64,000 nucleotides of DNA, from positions 1-64,000 of the forward strand of contig JAFYYG010000047.1 of assembly GCA_017557625.1 (NCBI GenBank), written 5' to 3'. The DNA is from Muribaculaceae bacterium. Lineage in GTDB: Bacteria; Bacteroidota; Bacteroidia; Bacteroidales; Muribaculaceae. The notes below the pieces were generated by a model. It made no database searches and was not told the origin of the DNA. It saw only the letters and a program-made list of their open reading frames with translations. The translations under genes were made by a program, and so were the position numbers. Shown here one piece after another: positions 26,141-34,766 of this stretch (positions are counted from its first letter, which is position 1; each line of letters starts with the position of its first letter).

Positions 26141-27859
26141 ATGAAGAAGCATCTTTTTCTAATCTTACTGCTTGCGCTGGCAACGACCAATGTATCGCGT
26201 GCCGCTTCGGCGTTCACAGCCGAGAAGCTGGCAAGCATCAACATCGAGATGGACCGCGACATCCAGACAGGTGGTAACATTGGTTGCAACCGAGTGTCAA
26301 TGGCCTATACGGGCGGAACAAGCCGTGTGACGGTGTCTAACTATTTCGCTCAGGGTAGCGACCTCACTTTCAGTGTGAACTGGGGTGGCAACACCATCAC
26401 ATTTCTGCCGCAGTGTGTTTACACCTATCAGTATCAAAGCTATACTTGCTACCTCTATGTGGTAGCACAGTCGGTTGTGAACAATAGCGATGTGAACACC
26501 GTTCTTAATACCAGTCTTTCGGGACGAGTTAACTCCAGCGGTTTCACTATCTCAACTACATGGAACTTGGCACTGATTTATTATGATCCCGATAGTGACA
26601 GTTATGTGAACGCTGGTGCGATGTACGACAACGGCATGTTCACCCAGTTCATAGCAAGCAACGCCACTATGACCTACGACGAGGTTGATTTCGACAGCGA
26701 TGACCACGTTTATAACACTGGCGAGGTGGCCTCGTTCCCCGTTTACCTCTATTATTATAATAATAAGGTGACGATTTACAACTTCCTCGACTACGGCTTT
26801 ATTCCTGAATATACCCCTGGCGAAGGCAAGAACAGCTGGCTGAATCCGAACCAAGAGCTTGCTCAATATAAGGATAACCAGACAGGTGTTACTTATCATT
26901 TCTGCCTTTACAATTGGGGACCTAACGCCGATGGCTTTGCCGATGTTTATACCAATCAGTATGCACAAGCCGAGGTTACCTCTGAGACTGTGTTTGACAT
27001 GGGTAATATCACCCTTGCCGACATGGTTCGCGACGGCATGGGATTCATTGGCGGCAATGCTAAGATTGTGCTCGAGAGCGGCACACTGCCATATGAGGAG
27101 CCTGTAATTCCCGGCGACGTGAATGCTGACAAGAAGGTGAACGTCACCGACGTGATGTGCGTGGCCAACTATATTGTGGGCATAACTCCCGAGGTTTTTG
27201 TTGAGGAGGCTGCCGATGTGAACGCCAGCGGCTCAATCAACATCACCGACCTTATCGCTATCGCCAATATCGCTGTGGGCAACACTTCAGCACCAGCCCT
27301 GAATGCACCTAAGGCGGCTACCAACGACGTGCTGAGCATTGGCGACTATGACGCGGCAACAGGCACTATTGCTATAACTCTTGACAACGCAACAGCCTAC
27401 GCCGGCTTCCAGATGGATGTGACTTTGCCACAAGGTCTCACCTTAGAGAACGCGGAACTCACAGGCCGTGCCGCTTCACACACCTTGATGACTGGTGTCA
27501 ACCCCGACGGCTCTATTCGTCTGCTCGGTTTCTCGCTCAACAACAACGAGATAGCTGCTGGCAGCGACGCAATTATCACTCTCAAGGTTAAGGCCACATC
27601 AGCACTCGACGCTAACGATGGCATAACTATCAGCGACATCTTCTTCACTCAGCAAAATGAGGTGGAGAGCGTGTTGCCAAATGTGACCACCAATGCAGTT
27701 GTCACAGCCATTTCTGAGATTGGAACTGACGGCGAGGGCGTTAACGTCTATGATATGTGCGGCGTGCTCGTACGTCAAGGCGTGAATCCAGTAGAGGCAA
27801 CTCAAGGTCTGCCAACTGGTGTTTATGTAATCAACGGCAAGAAGGTGCTTGTAAAATAA
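26141..27859 (+). CDS. Surface protein with dockerin-like, cohesin-like and T9SS-tail domains
   Basis: Exported 572-aa protein. Signal peptide to about residue 22. Residues ~22-320 are a beta-rich region of unknown type. Residues ~325-382 are a two-loop dockerin-like domain (GDVNADKKVNVTDVMCVANY and DVNASGSINITDLIAIANIA), with the first loop less acidic than classic calcium loops. Residues ~395-525 form one cohesin-like domain (GFQMDVTLPQGLTLENAEL, GSDAIITLKVKA). The end (YDMCGVLVRQG, LPTGVYVINGKKVLVK) is a clear T9SS type-A-like sorting tail. The next gene, 20 nt away, encodes six cohesin-like repeats plus a dockerin, so this may be the anchoring partner (inference). Confidence 0.7.
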   Translation: MKKHLFLILLLALATTNVSRAASAFTAEKLASINIEMDRDIQTGGNIGCNRVSMAYTGGTSRVTVSNYFAQGSDLTFSVNWGGNTITFLPQCVYTYQYQSYTCYLYVVAQSVVNNSDVNTVLNTSLSGRVNSSGFTISTTWNLALIYYDPDSDSYVNAGAMYDNGMFTQFIASNATMTYDEVDFDSDDHVYNTGEVASFPVYLYYYNNKVTIYNFLDYGFIPEYTPGEGKNSWLNPNQELAQYKDNQTGVTYHFCLYNWGPNADGFADVYTNQYAQAEVTSETVFDMGNITLADMVRDGMGFIGGNAKIVLESGTLPYEEPVIPGDVNADKKVNVTDVMCVANYIVGITPEVFVEEAADVNASGSINITDLIAIANIAVGNTSAPALNAPKAATNDVLSIGDYDAATGTIAITLDNATAYAGFQMDVTLPQGLTLENAELTGRAASHTLMTGVNPDGSIRLLGFSLNNNEIAAGSDAIITLKVKATSALDANDGITISDIFFTQQNEVESVLPNVTTNAVVTAISEIGTDGEGVNVYDMCGVLVRQGVNPVEATQGLPTGVYVINGKKVLVK

Positions 27860-27879
27860 TCGAAACACCTTAGTTAGAT

Positions 27880-30624
27880 ATGAAAAAGTTATTTCATATT
27901 TTAATACTATTGTTGGTGGCTGGGGCATTCCAAGCTCATGCGGCTAATGAGTTGCGTATCGACGATTTTTCGGTACAGGCTGGCGACACAATCACTGTGC
28001 CCGTTCTGCTCGATAATCCCGATACCGACTTTGCCGCATTCCAGTTTGACCTCTACATGCCTTCGGGACTTAGCGTCGCCGAGGGAGGATTCAGGCTGGG
28101 TGAGCGTGCCTCGAGTTCGCACCAACTGATGACAAATGTCAACGGCGACCACATCACGGTAATGGCATTCAGCTTCCCAGCCACCAATTTCACTGGACAG
28201 AGCGGAGCAGTGCTGACCATTGACATAGTGGCTGCCAGCGACTTTGAAGGTCAGGCGGTTATCAACGTGAATAATATCGCGCTCACCACTGCCGATGCTC
28301 ATGAACACAGCCACCCCGACTTGGCAGTGACTGTCACGGCGCAGGGGTTCATAGTACTGGGCAACGAATTCTACATGAATGATTTTGAGATTGCCCCGGG
28401 CACCACCATGACAGTGCCTATTGTTCTCGATAACTATGCGAGTGCTATAGCAGGTTTCCAGTTCGACATGTATCTGCCTGAGGGTATCACCACAACCTCC
28501 AGCTCGTTCACCCTTAGCGACCGCAAGTGCGAAACTCACCAATTAGTTGCTAACAAGAACGGCGACCACTGGAGCGTGGTGGCATTTGGTTTCCCTACCA
28601 CCGATTTCAGTGGCGACAGTGGCGATATTATGTATATCGACTTCACGGCAAGCAAGTCGTTTGTAGATAGTGCGTTAATTGAGTTCCGCAACGTGATGCT
28701 CTCAACGAGCGATGCTCACGAGAGTCCTGTTGAGGACTTTGATGTGACAGTTACTGCCAATGGCGTGTATGTCCCCAGCGACTATCTGACAATTGAAGAC
28801 TTCGCCATCAAGCCTGGCAAGACTAAGATAATGCCAGTGCTGCTTGAGAATGAAGTGACACGGTTCTGCACAATTAGTTTTGAGATGACTGTTCCACAGG
28901 GATTGAGTGTTGACGAGGATGCATTCTCTCTTACCGACCGTGCAGTAGATCATGAACTGAATATCATTGCTCTTGGTGAAAATAGCTATAAGGTAGTAGT
29001 CAGAGGCCGCTATGGTCACTACTTCACTGGCACTTCGGGTGCTGTCCTCAACATTGAGGTTGCTGCCGACCGCACCTTCGAGGGGCAGGCGGTCATCAAT
29101 ATGAGCAATGTGCGTCTCATTGAGCCAAACAGCGATTACACAACTATCGATGACTTTGACGTTACCGTGACTGCCGACGGTGTGTATGTACCTGAGAATC
29201 TCTTCTATATCAACGATTTTGAGATTACTCCAGGTCAAACCGTGCAAATGCCGGTGATTATGGACAACGAGGCGACTCCTGTTGCCGCCTTCCAGCTCTC
29301 GTTGGAGATGCCCGAAGGTCTCACAGCCCATGGCGTTACTCTTAGCGACCGCAAGAGTGAGACTCACCAGGTGGTTACTAATGCGAATGGTAACACCATT
29401 TCGATTGCCGCGTTCAGCTTCCCGCCAACCAATTTCACCGGCAACTCGGGCGAGGTGATGTATATCAGCGTTACTGCCAGTCGCGATTTCGAGGGTTCTG
29501 CCACAATCCACGTGAGTGATGTGGTGCTTACCAGTGCCGATGAGGTGGAGACACTTATTGAAGACTTCGATGTTAATGTCACCGCCAACGGCGTTTATGT
29601 ACCAAGCGACAATCTCACTATCAGCGACTTCGCCATCGCTCCAGGACGCTCTACTCAAGTGCCTGTGGTGCTCACCAACGAGACTGTTGTGGTCAATGCC
29701 GTGGAGTTTGACCTTGAGGTTCCTCAGGAGCTAACTGTGGCTAACCAGGTAAGACTTGGCGAGCGCGCTAACGGCCATCAGGTGACCATTGCCCAGCAAG
29801 GTGATGTGCTGCACGTTGCTGAGTTCTGCACTCCCCCTACCGCCTTCGTTGGAGACGATGGCAATATCATGTATCTTAAAGTGAATGCCGCAAGGGAGTT
29901 TGCGGGCTCTACTGTCATTAACGTCAAGAACGTGGTGCTCAAGACCGATGGAGAAGACATCTATATTGACGACTTTGTTGTAGTTGTCACCGCGAGTGGT
30001 CCATACGTGCCAGTTGACACCCTCTATATTGATGACTTCAGCATTGAGCCAGGCAAGACGTTAAGCGTGCCAGTGGTGATGGACAATGAAATCACAAGCA
30101 TCTCAGCTGTGCAGTTTGACCTAACTATGCCACAGGAACTCTCCATTCCGAGAGCCGACAATGGCGACTACAGTATGGCACTCACCGACCGCATGAGCGA
30201 CAACCACTACCTCATTGCCAATCCCAAGAACAATGGCGATATTCGCGTTGTGGCAATCAGCTTCCCGCCAACAGATTTCACTGGTGACAGTGGCCCAATC
30301 ATGAACATCGATATGGAGGCTGATGAGAATTTCACTGGAACCACACAATTCACAGTGAAGAATGTAGTGATGACTACCGCCGACGCACAGACCGAGATCA
30401 GCATTCCCGACTTTGTCGTGGTGGTGACTGCAATCAAAGGCAGCGACCACATATTTGGCGACGTGAACTGCGACGGCTATGTGACCACCACCGACATTAC
30501 CGCACTCTACAACTATATGCTCAACGGTGACGAGACCTATCTTGCCACCAGCGATGTTAACGGCGACGGTTCAATAACCAGCGCCGACGTGACAGCAGTT
30601 TACAATATCCTTTTGGGCAATTAG
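27880..30624 (+). CDS. Scaffold-like protein: six tandem cohesin-like repeats and C-terminal dockerin-like domain
   Basis: Exported 914-aa protein with a signal peptide (MKKLFHILILLLVAGAFQA). Six repeats of about 139 residues begin near 24, 163, 301, 440, 577 and 713. Each opens with a strand of type 'xxINDFxIxPGxT', then VPVxLDNxxxxxAxFQFDLxxP and SGxxxxIxxxA, ending NVxLxxxDA ... DFDVTVTAxGVYVP; this is the order of strands and the PG-T and FQFDL features of cohesin domains. Repeat 3 is the most divergent. The last ~56 residues are a dockerin-like domain with two calcium-type loops (GDVNCDGYVTTTDITALYNY and DVNGDGSITSADVTAVYNIL). There is no T9SS tail. Cohesins and a dockerin in one chain is the layout of scaffoldins; partners and function are inference. 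Confidence 0.75.
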   Translation: MKKLFHILILLLVAGAFQAHAANELRIDDFSVQAGDTITVPVLLDNPDTDFAAFQFDLYMPSGLSVAEGGFRLGERASSSHQLMTNVNGDHITVMAFSFPATNFTGQSGAVLTIDIVAASDFEGQAVINVNNIALTTADAHEHSHPDLAVTVTAQGFIVLGNEFYMNDFEIAPGTTMTVPIVLDNYASAIAGFQFDMYLPEGITTTSSSFTLSDRKCETHQLVANKNGDHWSVVAFGFPTTDFSGDSGDIMYIDFTASKSFVDSALIEFRNVMLSTSDAHESPVEDFDVTVTANGVYVPSDYLTIEDFAIKPGKTKIMPVLLENEVTRFCTISFEMTVPQGLSVDEDAFSLTDRAVDHELNIIALGENSYKVVVRGRYGHYFTGTSGAVLNIEVAADRTFEGQAVINMSNVRLIEPNSDYTTIDDFDVTVTADGVYVPENLFYINDFEITPGQTVQMPVIMDNEATPVAAFQLSLEMPEGLTAHGVTLSDRKSETHQVVTNANGNTISIAAFSFPPTNFTGNSGEVMYISVTASRDFEGSATIHVSDVVLTSADEVETLIEDFDVNVTANGVYVPSDNLTISDFAIAPGRSTQVPVVLTNETVVVNAVEFDLEVPQELTVANQVRLGERANGHQVTIAQQGDVLHVAEFCTPPTAFVGDDGNIMYLKVNAAREFAGSTVINVKNVVLKTDGEDIYIDDFVVVVTASGPYVPVDTLYIDDFSIEPGKTLSVPVVMDNEITSISAVQFDLTMPQELSIPRADNGDYSMALTDRMSDNHYLIANPKNNGDIRVVAISFPPTDFTGDSGPIMNIDMEADENFTGTTQFTVKNVVMTTADAQTEISIPDFVVVVTAIKGSDHIFGDVNCDGYVTTTDITALYNYMLNGDETYLATSDVNGDGSITSADVTAVYNILLGN

Positions 30625-30633
30625 TTTAACCAA

Positions 30634-30718
30634 AATCGGTCATTAAGATCTATGTCAGAACAGAATTTGTTTTGAGCGGCTTGTAAAGCAATTGGCGAAG
30701 ACAGCCCAATGACCGATT
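30634..30718. other. Widely spaced 11-bp inverted repeat in the 3' region
   Basis: AATCGGTCATT (30634-30644) and AATGACCGATT (30708-30718) are exact reverse complements, separated by 63 nt with no open frame. The structure lies just past the scaffold gene and before the shared terminator, so it may be a structured 3' UTR or small RNA. I cannot assign a family. Confidence 0.45.
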
Positions 30719-30754
30719 TAGGTTTAATGCATAACGCATTAATTCATCATGTTA

Positions 30755-30790
30755 AAATCATCCCCAGCACCACAATGCCGGGGATGATTT
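30755..30790. terminator. Bidirectional terminator between convergent genes
   Basis: AAATCATCCCC (30755-30765) and GGGGATGATTT (30780-30790) form a perfect 11-bp stem with a 14-nt loop. It ends 23 nt before the stop codon of the convergent oxidoreductase gene, so it can serve both strands. Confidence 0.8.
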
Positions 30791-30813
30791 AATTTATAGT
30801 CAATCCATTATAT

Positions 30814-32271
30814 TTACTCGCCAAGCAGTTGCTTTGCCATGTTTTGGGCGGCGCGGCGGCCGTCGCCCATGGCGAGGATAACTGTGGCGCCGCCACGCAC
30901 GATGTCGCCACCGGCATAGAGGTCACCGATATTGCTCTGCATGGTCTCTTCGTTGACCACGATGGTGTTGCGGCGGCTCACGTCAAGTCCCTCAATGGAG
31001 CGAGGCACGAGCTGGTTGGGCGACACACCCACAGCCACGATCACTATGTCAACAGGAATCTCCTCGATAGCGCCCTCAACAGGCACTGGAGAGCGGCGTC
31101 CGCTGGCGTCGGGCTTGCCGAGTTCCATGCGCTGGATGCGCATAGCTTTGATGTGTCCCTTCTCGTCGCCAATGTACTCGATGGGGTTGTGCAGAGTCAT
31201 AAACTCCACACCCTCTTCCTTGGCATGACCAACCTCCTCACGGCGTGCCGGCATCTCCTCCTCACTGCGGCGATAAACAAGTATCACACGCTTAGCACCC
31301 ATACGCAGAGCGGTACGGGTAGAGTCCATAGCGGTGTTGCCGCCACCAATCACTGCGATTGTCTCTCCCTGCATCACAGGTGTGTCACCGCCACGGCCGG
31401 CGCTCATAAGGTTGATGCGAGTAAGATACTCGTTGCTCGACATCACGCCGATGAGGTTCTCGCCAGGGATATCCATAAAGCGTGGGAAGCCGGCGCCTGA
31501 ACCTACAAATACACCCTTGAAACCCTGCTCATGGAGGTCGTCGTAGGTGATAGTCTTGCCCACGAGCACGTCTTTCTCAAACTTCACACCCATCTTGCGC
31601 AGGCCCTCAATCTCGTAATCGACAATTGAGTTGGGCAAACGGAACTCGGGGATACCATACTTAAGCACGCCACCAATCTCATGCAATGCCTCAAACACGG
31701 TAACGTCAAAGCCTTGTTTTGCCATATCACCAGCAAACGACAATCCTGAAGGCCCACTGCCTATGACGGCAACCTTGATGCCATTGGCGGGCTTCATGGG
31801 TGGAACTTCCTGCTCTGTGTTGTTGCGCTGCCAGTCGGCGGCAAAACGCTCCAAGTAACCTATGGCCACTGCAGGCTGTTTCATCTTCAAGCGGATGCAC
31901 TTGCTCTCGCATTGCTTCTCCTGAGGACACACGCGTCCGCACACTGCGGGCAGCGAACTGGTCTCTTTGAGAGTAGCAGCAGCTTGGGCAAACTCGCCAC
32001 GCTCGATGTTCTTAATGAATTTAGGAATGTTGATGCCAACAGGGCAACCGGTGACGCACTGTGGATTGGGGCAGTCGAGGCAACGGGTGGCCTCAAGCAC
32101 CGCCTGCTCGGCATTGATGCCTTGATTCACCTCCTCGTTGCAAGTGATGCGGTAGGCAGGGTCAAGCTGCGGCATCTCAACGCGTGCTATATTGTTTCTC
32201 TCTTTTGCAGTCTTTGACTTGCGCAGTTCCTCGCGCCAAGCCTCGTTGCGAGATTCGTTATAGTTTTCCAT
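30814..32271 (-). CDS. NfnB / GltD-like NADPH-dependent flavin oxidoreductase subunit
   Basis: Flavoprotein of 485 aa related to the small subunit of glutamate synthase and to NfnB, which in the NfnAB complex links NADPH to NADH and ferredoxin. The N-terminus has two cysteine groups for [4Fe-4S] clusters (CLDCPNPQCVTGCPVG near 63-78 and CGRVCPQEKQCESKC near 110-125). Two Rossmann motifs follow: GSGPSGLSFAG for FAD and GGGNTAMDS for the pyridine nucleotide. The C-terminal GDLYAGGDIVRGGATVILAM closes the FAD site. The partner gene for the NfnA-like subunit is upstream, but a 155-bp palindromic element separates the two. Glutamate synthase small subunit is the alternative reading; no large subunit is nearby. 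Confidence 0.85.
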   Translation of the reverse strand: MENYNESRNEAWREELRKSKTAKERNNIARVEMPQLDPAYRITCNEEVNQGINAEQAVLEATRCLDCPNPQCVTGCPVGINIPKFIKNIERGEFAQAAATLKETSSLPAVCGRVCPQEKQCESKCIRLKMKQPAVAIGYLERFAADWQRNNTEQEVPPMKPANGIKVAVIGSGPSGLSFAGDMAKQGFDVTVFEALHEIGGVLKYGIPEFRLPNSIVDYEIEGLRKMGVKFEKDVLVGKTITYDDLHEQGFKGVFVGSGAGFPRFMDIPGENLIGVMSSNEYLTRINLMSAGRGGDTPVMQGETIAVIGGGNTAMDSTRTALRMGAKRVILVYRRSEEEMPARREEVGHAKEEGVEFMTLHNPIEYIGDEKGHIKAMRIQRMELGKPDASGRRSPVPVEGAIEEIPVDIVIVAVGVSPNQLVPRSIEGLDVSRRNTIVVNEETMQSNIGDLYAGGDIVRGGATVILAMGDGRRAAQNMAKQLLGE

Positions 32272-32309
32272 TTCTTTTTTTATTTTTCAACTTGTGTTCT
32301 TGTTTGTAA

Positions 32310-32464
32310 CTGTTCCGCGATTTTGTTTTTATCCGCGTTATCATCAAACAAGCTCAACAAAGAAGTACAAATACAACAAAAATTATTAAGCTAATTATTT
32401 ATTTTCTTGTTGTTTTTGTCAAGTTTTGTTGTTTTTGTTTGATAAAAGTAACATCGCTGAATAG
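32310..32464. repeat. CAA/TTG palindromic element, copy B
   Basis: 155 bp, the same length as copy A but in the opposite orientation. The left arm (CTGTTCCGCGATTTTG ... TTATCATCAAACAAGCTC) matches the TTG arm of copy A read on the other strand, and the right arm ends TTTGATAAAAGTAACATCGC then TGAATAG. It fills most of the 222-nt gap between the two NfnAB-type genes, which are usually adjacent. Confidence 0.75.
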
Positions 32465-32493
32465 ATATTCTTGTCTTCTTGTTTTCTTGAAAA

Positions 32494-33270
32494 TCACATT
32501 TTCAAGCGCATTAACAACTCGTCGAAGTCAATCTCATGAGCATCGAACTCAGGACCCTCAACACACACAAAGCGGGTCTTACCACCAACGGTGACACGGC
32601 AAGCGCCGCACATTCCTGTGCCGTCAACCATGATGGCGTTGAGCGATGCCTCGGTAGGCACTTCATATTTCTTGGTGAGCAGCGACACAAATTTCATCAT
32701 AATAGCTGGACCTATGGTTACCACTCTGTCAACCTTCTCACGCTTGATAACCTCCTCAACGCCAGCGGTAACAAGCCCCTTGTTGCCGTAGCTGCCGTCG
32801 TCGGTCATAATGATTACGTCGTCGCTCGATGCGCGAACCTCATCCTCAAGAATAATCAAGTCCTTGGTGCGGCCAGCCAGCACGCTCACTACGCGGTTGC
32901 CAGCTTCTTTCATTGCACGGATGATGGGTAGCAATGGTGCCACACCCACACCGCCACCACAGCACAGCACAGTGCCGTAGTTCTCGATGCGAGTAGCCTG
33001 TCCTAAAGGTCCTACCACATCGGTAAGGAACTCGCCTGGCTCAAGAGCGCAGATTTTGCGGGTTGAGTCGCCCACGGCTTGAATCACCAGTGTGATAGTA
33101 CCCGCTGCTGGGTCGCTGTCGGCGATTGTCAATGGAATTCTCTCTCCCTTCTCACCACAGCGCACAATCACGAAGTGACCAGCACGTCGGACTTTAGCAA
33201 TAAGGGGAGCTTCAACAACGAGCTTTGTAACATTCTCGCTGAAACGTTGTTTGCTTACAATCTTATTCAT
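32494..33270 (-). CDS. NfnA / dihydroorotate dehydrogenase electron-transfer-like FAD/NAD-binding subunit
   Basis: Predicted NfnA-type subunit (also annotated as sulfide dehydrogenase beta subunit), 258 aa. It has an N-terminal FAD-binding barrel, a Rossmann NAD-binding region beginning VLCCGGGVGVAPLLPI, and a C-terminal [2Fe-2S] site in DGTGMCGACRVTVGGKTRF followed by VCVEGPEFDAHEIDF. That aspartate-plus-three-cysteine site is characteristic of NfnA and of PyrK-like subunits. With the downstream NfnB-like gene it would form an electron-bifurcating transhydrogenase. The box CAAAGGTA at 33311-33318 is a candidate minus-strand -7 element. Confidence 0.85.
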   Translation of the reverse strand: MNKIVSKQRFSENVTKLVVEAPLIAKVRRAGHFVIVRCGEKGERIPLTIADSDPAAGTITLVIQAVGDSTRKICALEPGEFLTDVVGPLGQATRIENYGTVLCCGGGVGVAPLLPIIRAMKEAGNRVVSVLAGRTKDLIILEDEVRASSDDVIIMTDDGSYGNKGLVTAGVEEVIKREKVDRVVTIGPAIMMKFVSLLTKKYEVPTEASLNAIMVDGTGMCGACRVTVGGKTRFVCVEGPEFDAHEIDFDELLMRLKM

Positions 33271-33495
33271 TGTTTATAGTTAATGTGAATTAGTTTTTTA
33301 TTTGAACGTGCAAAGGTATAGAGAATTTCTGAAATTGCACTCCTATAATTAATAAACTTTTCAACAAGAAGCGTTTCACGTTGAAATTTGGAGTACGGTT
33401 CATAAATATTAATGTAGAATTAGGTCAAGCTTCACTGATCGCGTGTTTTGACGGATTCAAATGATAGTAAGACAAAGTAGGACAGATGGAAACTA

Positions 33496-34569
33496 TCATA
33501 TGTCTGTGAGGTACCAGTTATAAAGCGCGTTGACTCCGTTTTCTATCTCCATGGTGTGGCGCCAGCCGAGGGTGTGAAGTTTTGATACATCGGTGAGTTT
33601 GCGCAAAGTGCCATCAGGCTTAGTGCTGTCCCATTCAATGGTGCCGTTGTAACAAACCGTAGCCTTCACCAGCTCGGCCAACTGCTTGATAGTGATTTCC
33701 TTGCCACTACCTATGTTGATGTGGCAGTTGCGAACCTCGGGATTGGTGCCGCGCACGTCGTCGAAGTCAATGTGCTCAAGGCAATATACGCTGGCATCTG
33801 CCATATCCTCGCTCCACAGAAACTCGCGTATGGGTGCACCAGTGCCCCACAGCAGCAGTCGCTGGTTGCTGATGCCATAGCGGTTAAGCAACGCCACGAT
33901 TTCCTTTTGTGATGCCTTGCCGTCGATGCCTTCCACTGGGCGACGGTCAAGGTCGGCACGCAGTGCTTCCCAGTTGCCCTCGTTGAGCATCTTGGCGAGG
34001 TGCATCTTGCGAATCATCGCCGGCATCACATGGCTCGTCTCAAGGTTGAAATTGTCGTTGGGGCCATATAGGTTTGTGGGCATCACAGCGATATAGTTAG
34101 TGCCATATTGCAAGTTGAAGCTCTCGCACATCTTCAAGCCAGCAATCTTTGCGATGGCGTATGGCTCATTGGTATATTCCAGTGGAGCAGTGAGCAAAGC
34201 AGTCTCAGGAATGGGTTGAGGAGCCTCACGGGGATAAATGCAGGTACTGCCTAAGAAGAGCAGTTTCTTCACTCCATGCCGCCAGCTCTCCCCTATCACA
34301 TTCTGCTGAATCTGCAAGTTCTGAAAAATGAAGTCGGCACGGTATTTCAGGTTCGCCATAATACCTCCCACATGAGCGGCGGCTAGCACCACATACTCAG
34401 GCTGCTCCTCATCAAAGAACTGACGCACCGCCATAGCATCCATTAGGTCTAGTTCCTTGTGAGTACGACCAATTAAATTAGTATATCCTTTTTTCTCAAG
34501 GCTTTTCCAAATCGCCGACCCCACCAGTCCACGATGTCCGGCAACGTATATTTTAGAGTTTCTCTCCAT
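33496..34569 (-). CDS. fcl: GDP-L-fucose synthase
   Basis: Converts GDP-4-keto-6-deoxy-mannose to GDP-L-fucose (epimerase/reductase), a cytoplasmic step in surface glycan synthesis. The 357-aa short-chain dehydrogenase-fold protein has the NADP-binding motif VAGHRGLVGSAIW at 9-21, the catalytic YxxxK in EPYAIAKIAGLKM, and LYGPNDNFN. The length includes an insertion near 190-215 typical of the longer Bacteroidota form. Gmd, the preceding enzyme, is encoded just upstream on the same strand, separated by copy C of the palindromic element. Confidence 0.93.
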   Translation of the reverse strand: MERNSKIYVAGHRGLVGSAIWKSLEKKGYTNLIGRTHKELDLMDAMAVRQFFDEEQPEYVVLAAAHVGGIMANLKYRADFIFQNLQIQQNVIGESWRHGVKKLLFLGSTCIYPREAPQPIPETALLTAPLEYTNEPYAIAKIAGLKMCESFNLQYGTNYIAVMPTNLYGPNDNFNLETSHVMPAMIRKMHLAKMLNEGNWEALRADLDRRPVEGIDGKASQKEIVALLNRYGISNQRLLLWGTGAPIREFLWSEDMADASVYCLEHIDFDDVRGTNPEVRNCHINIGSGKEITIKQLAELVKATVCYNGTIEWDSTKPDGTLRKLTDVSKLHTLGWRHTMEIENGVNALYNWYLTDI

Positions 34570-34654
34570 TATTCAGTTGACAAGTAAATAGTAGAGTAGT
34601 AAAGTAGTTGACAATTTAACGAGTTGACAAGCAAAAAGATTGTGCTCTATGAAT

Positions 34655-34753
34655 TTTTATCAAACAAAGTCAACAAAGATGTACAAATTAAACAAATTAT
34701 TTCTTGTTTTTCTTGTCTGGTTTTGTTGTTTTTGTTTGATATCGATAACATCG
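34655..34753. repeat. CAA/TTG palindromic element, copy C (shortened)
   Basis: The core of the element is clear: TTTTATCAAACAAAG followed by CAACAAAGATGTACAAATT on the left, and TCTTGTCTGGTTTTGTTGTT then TTTGTTTGATATCGATAACATCG on the right. The outermost CTATTCAG/CTGAATAG ends seen in copies A and B have decayed. It lies between fcl and gmd. Confidence 0.7.
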
Positions 34754-34766
34754 AATTGTGCATTAA

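Noticed and set aside
28702-29658. A 318-codon open frame antisense to the cohesin-like repeats
   Set aside because: It is in a fixed phase against the tandem repeats and inherits their periodicity. The sense frame has a signal peptide, domains and operon context.
30814-32271. Glutamate synthase small subunit (gltD) as the firm name
   Set aside because: No large subunit is present, and the neighbour is an NfnA-like [2Fe-2S]/FAD subunit, so an NfnAB-type pair fits better.
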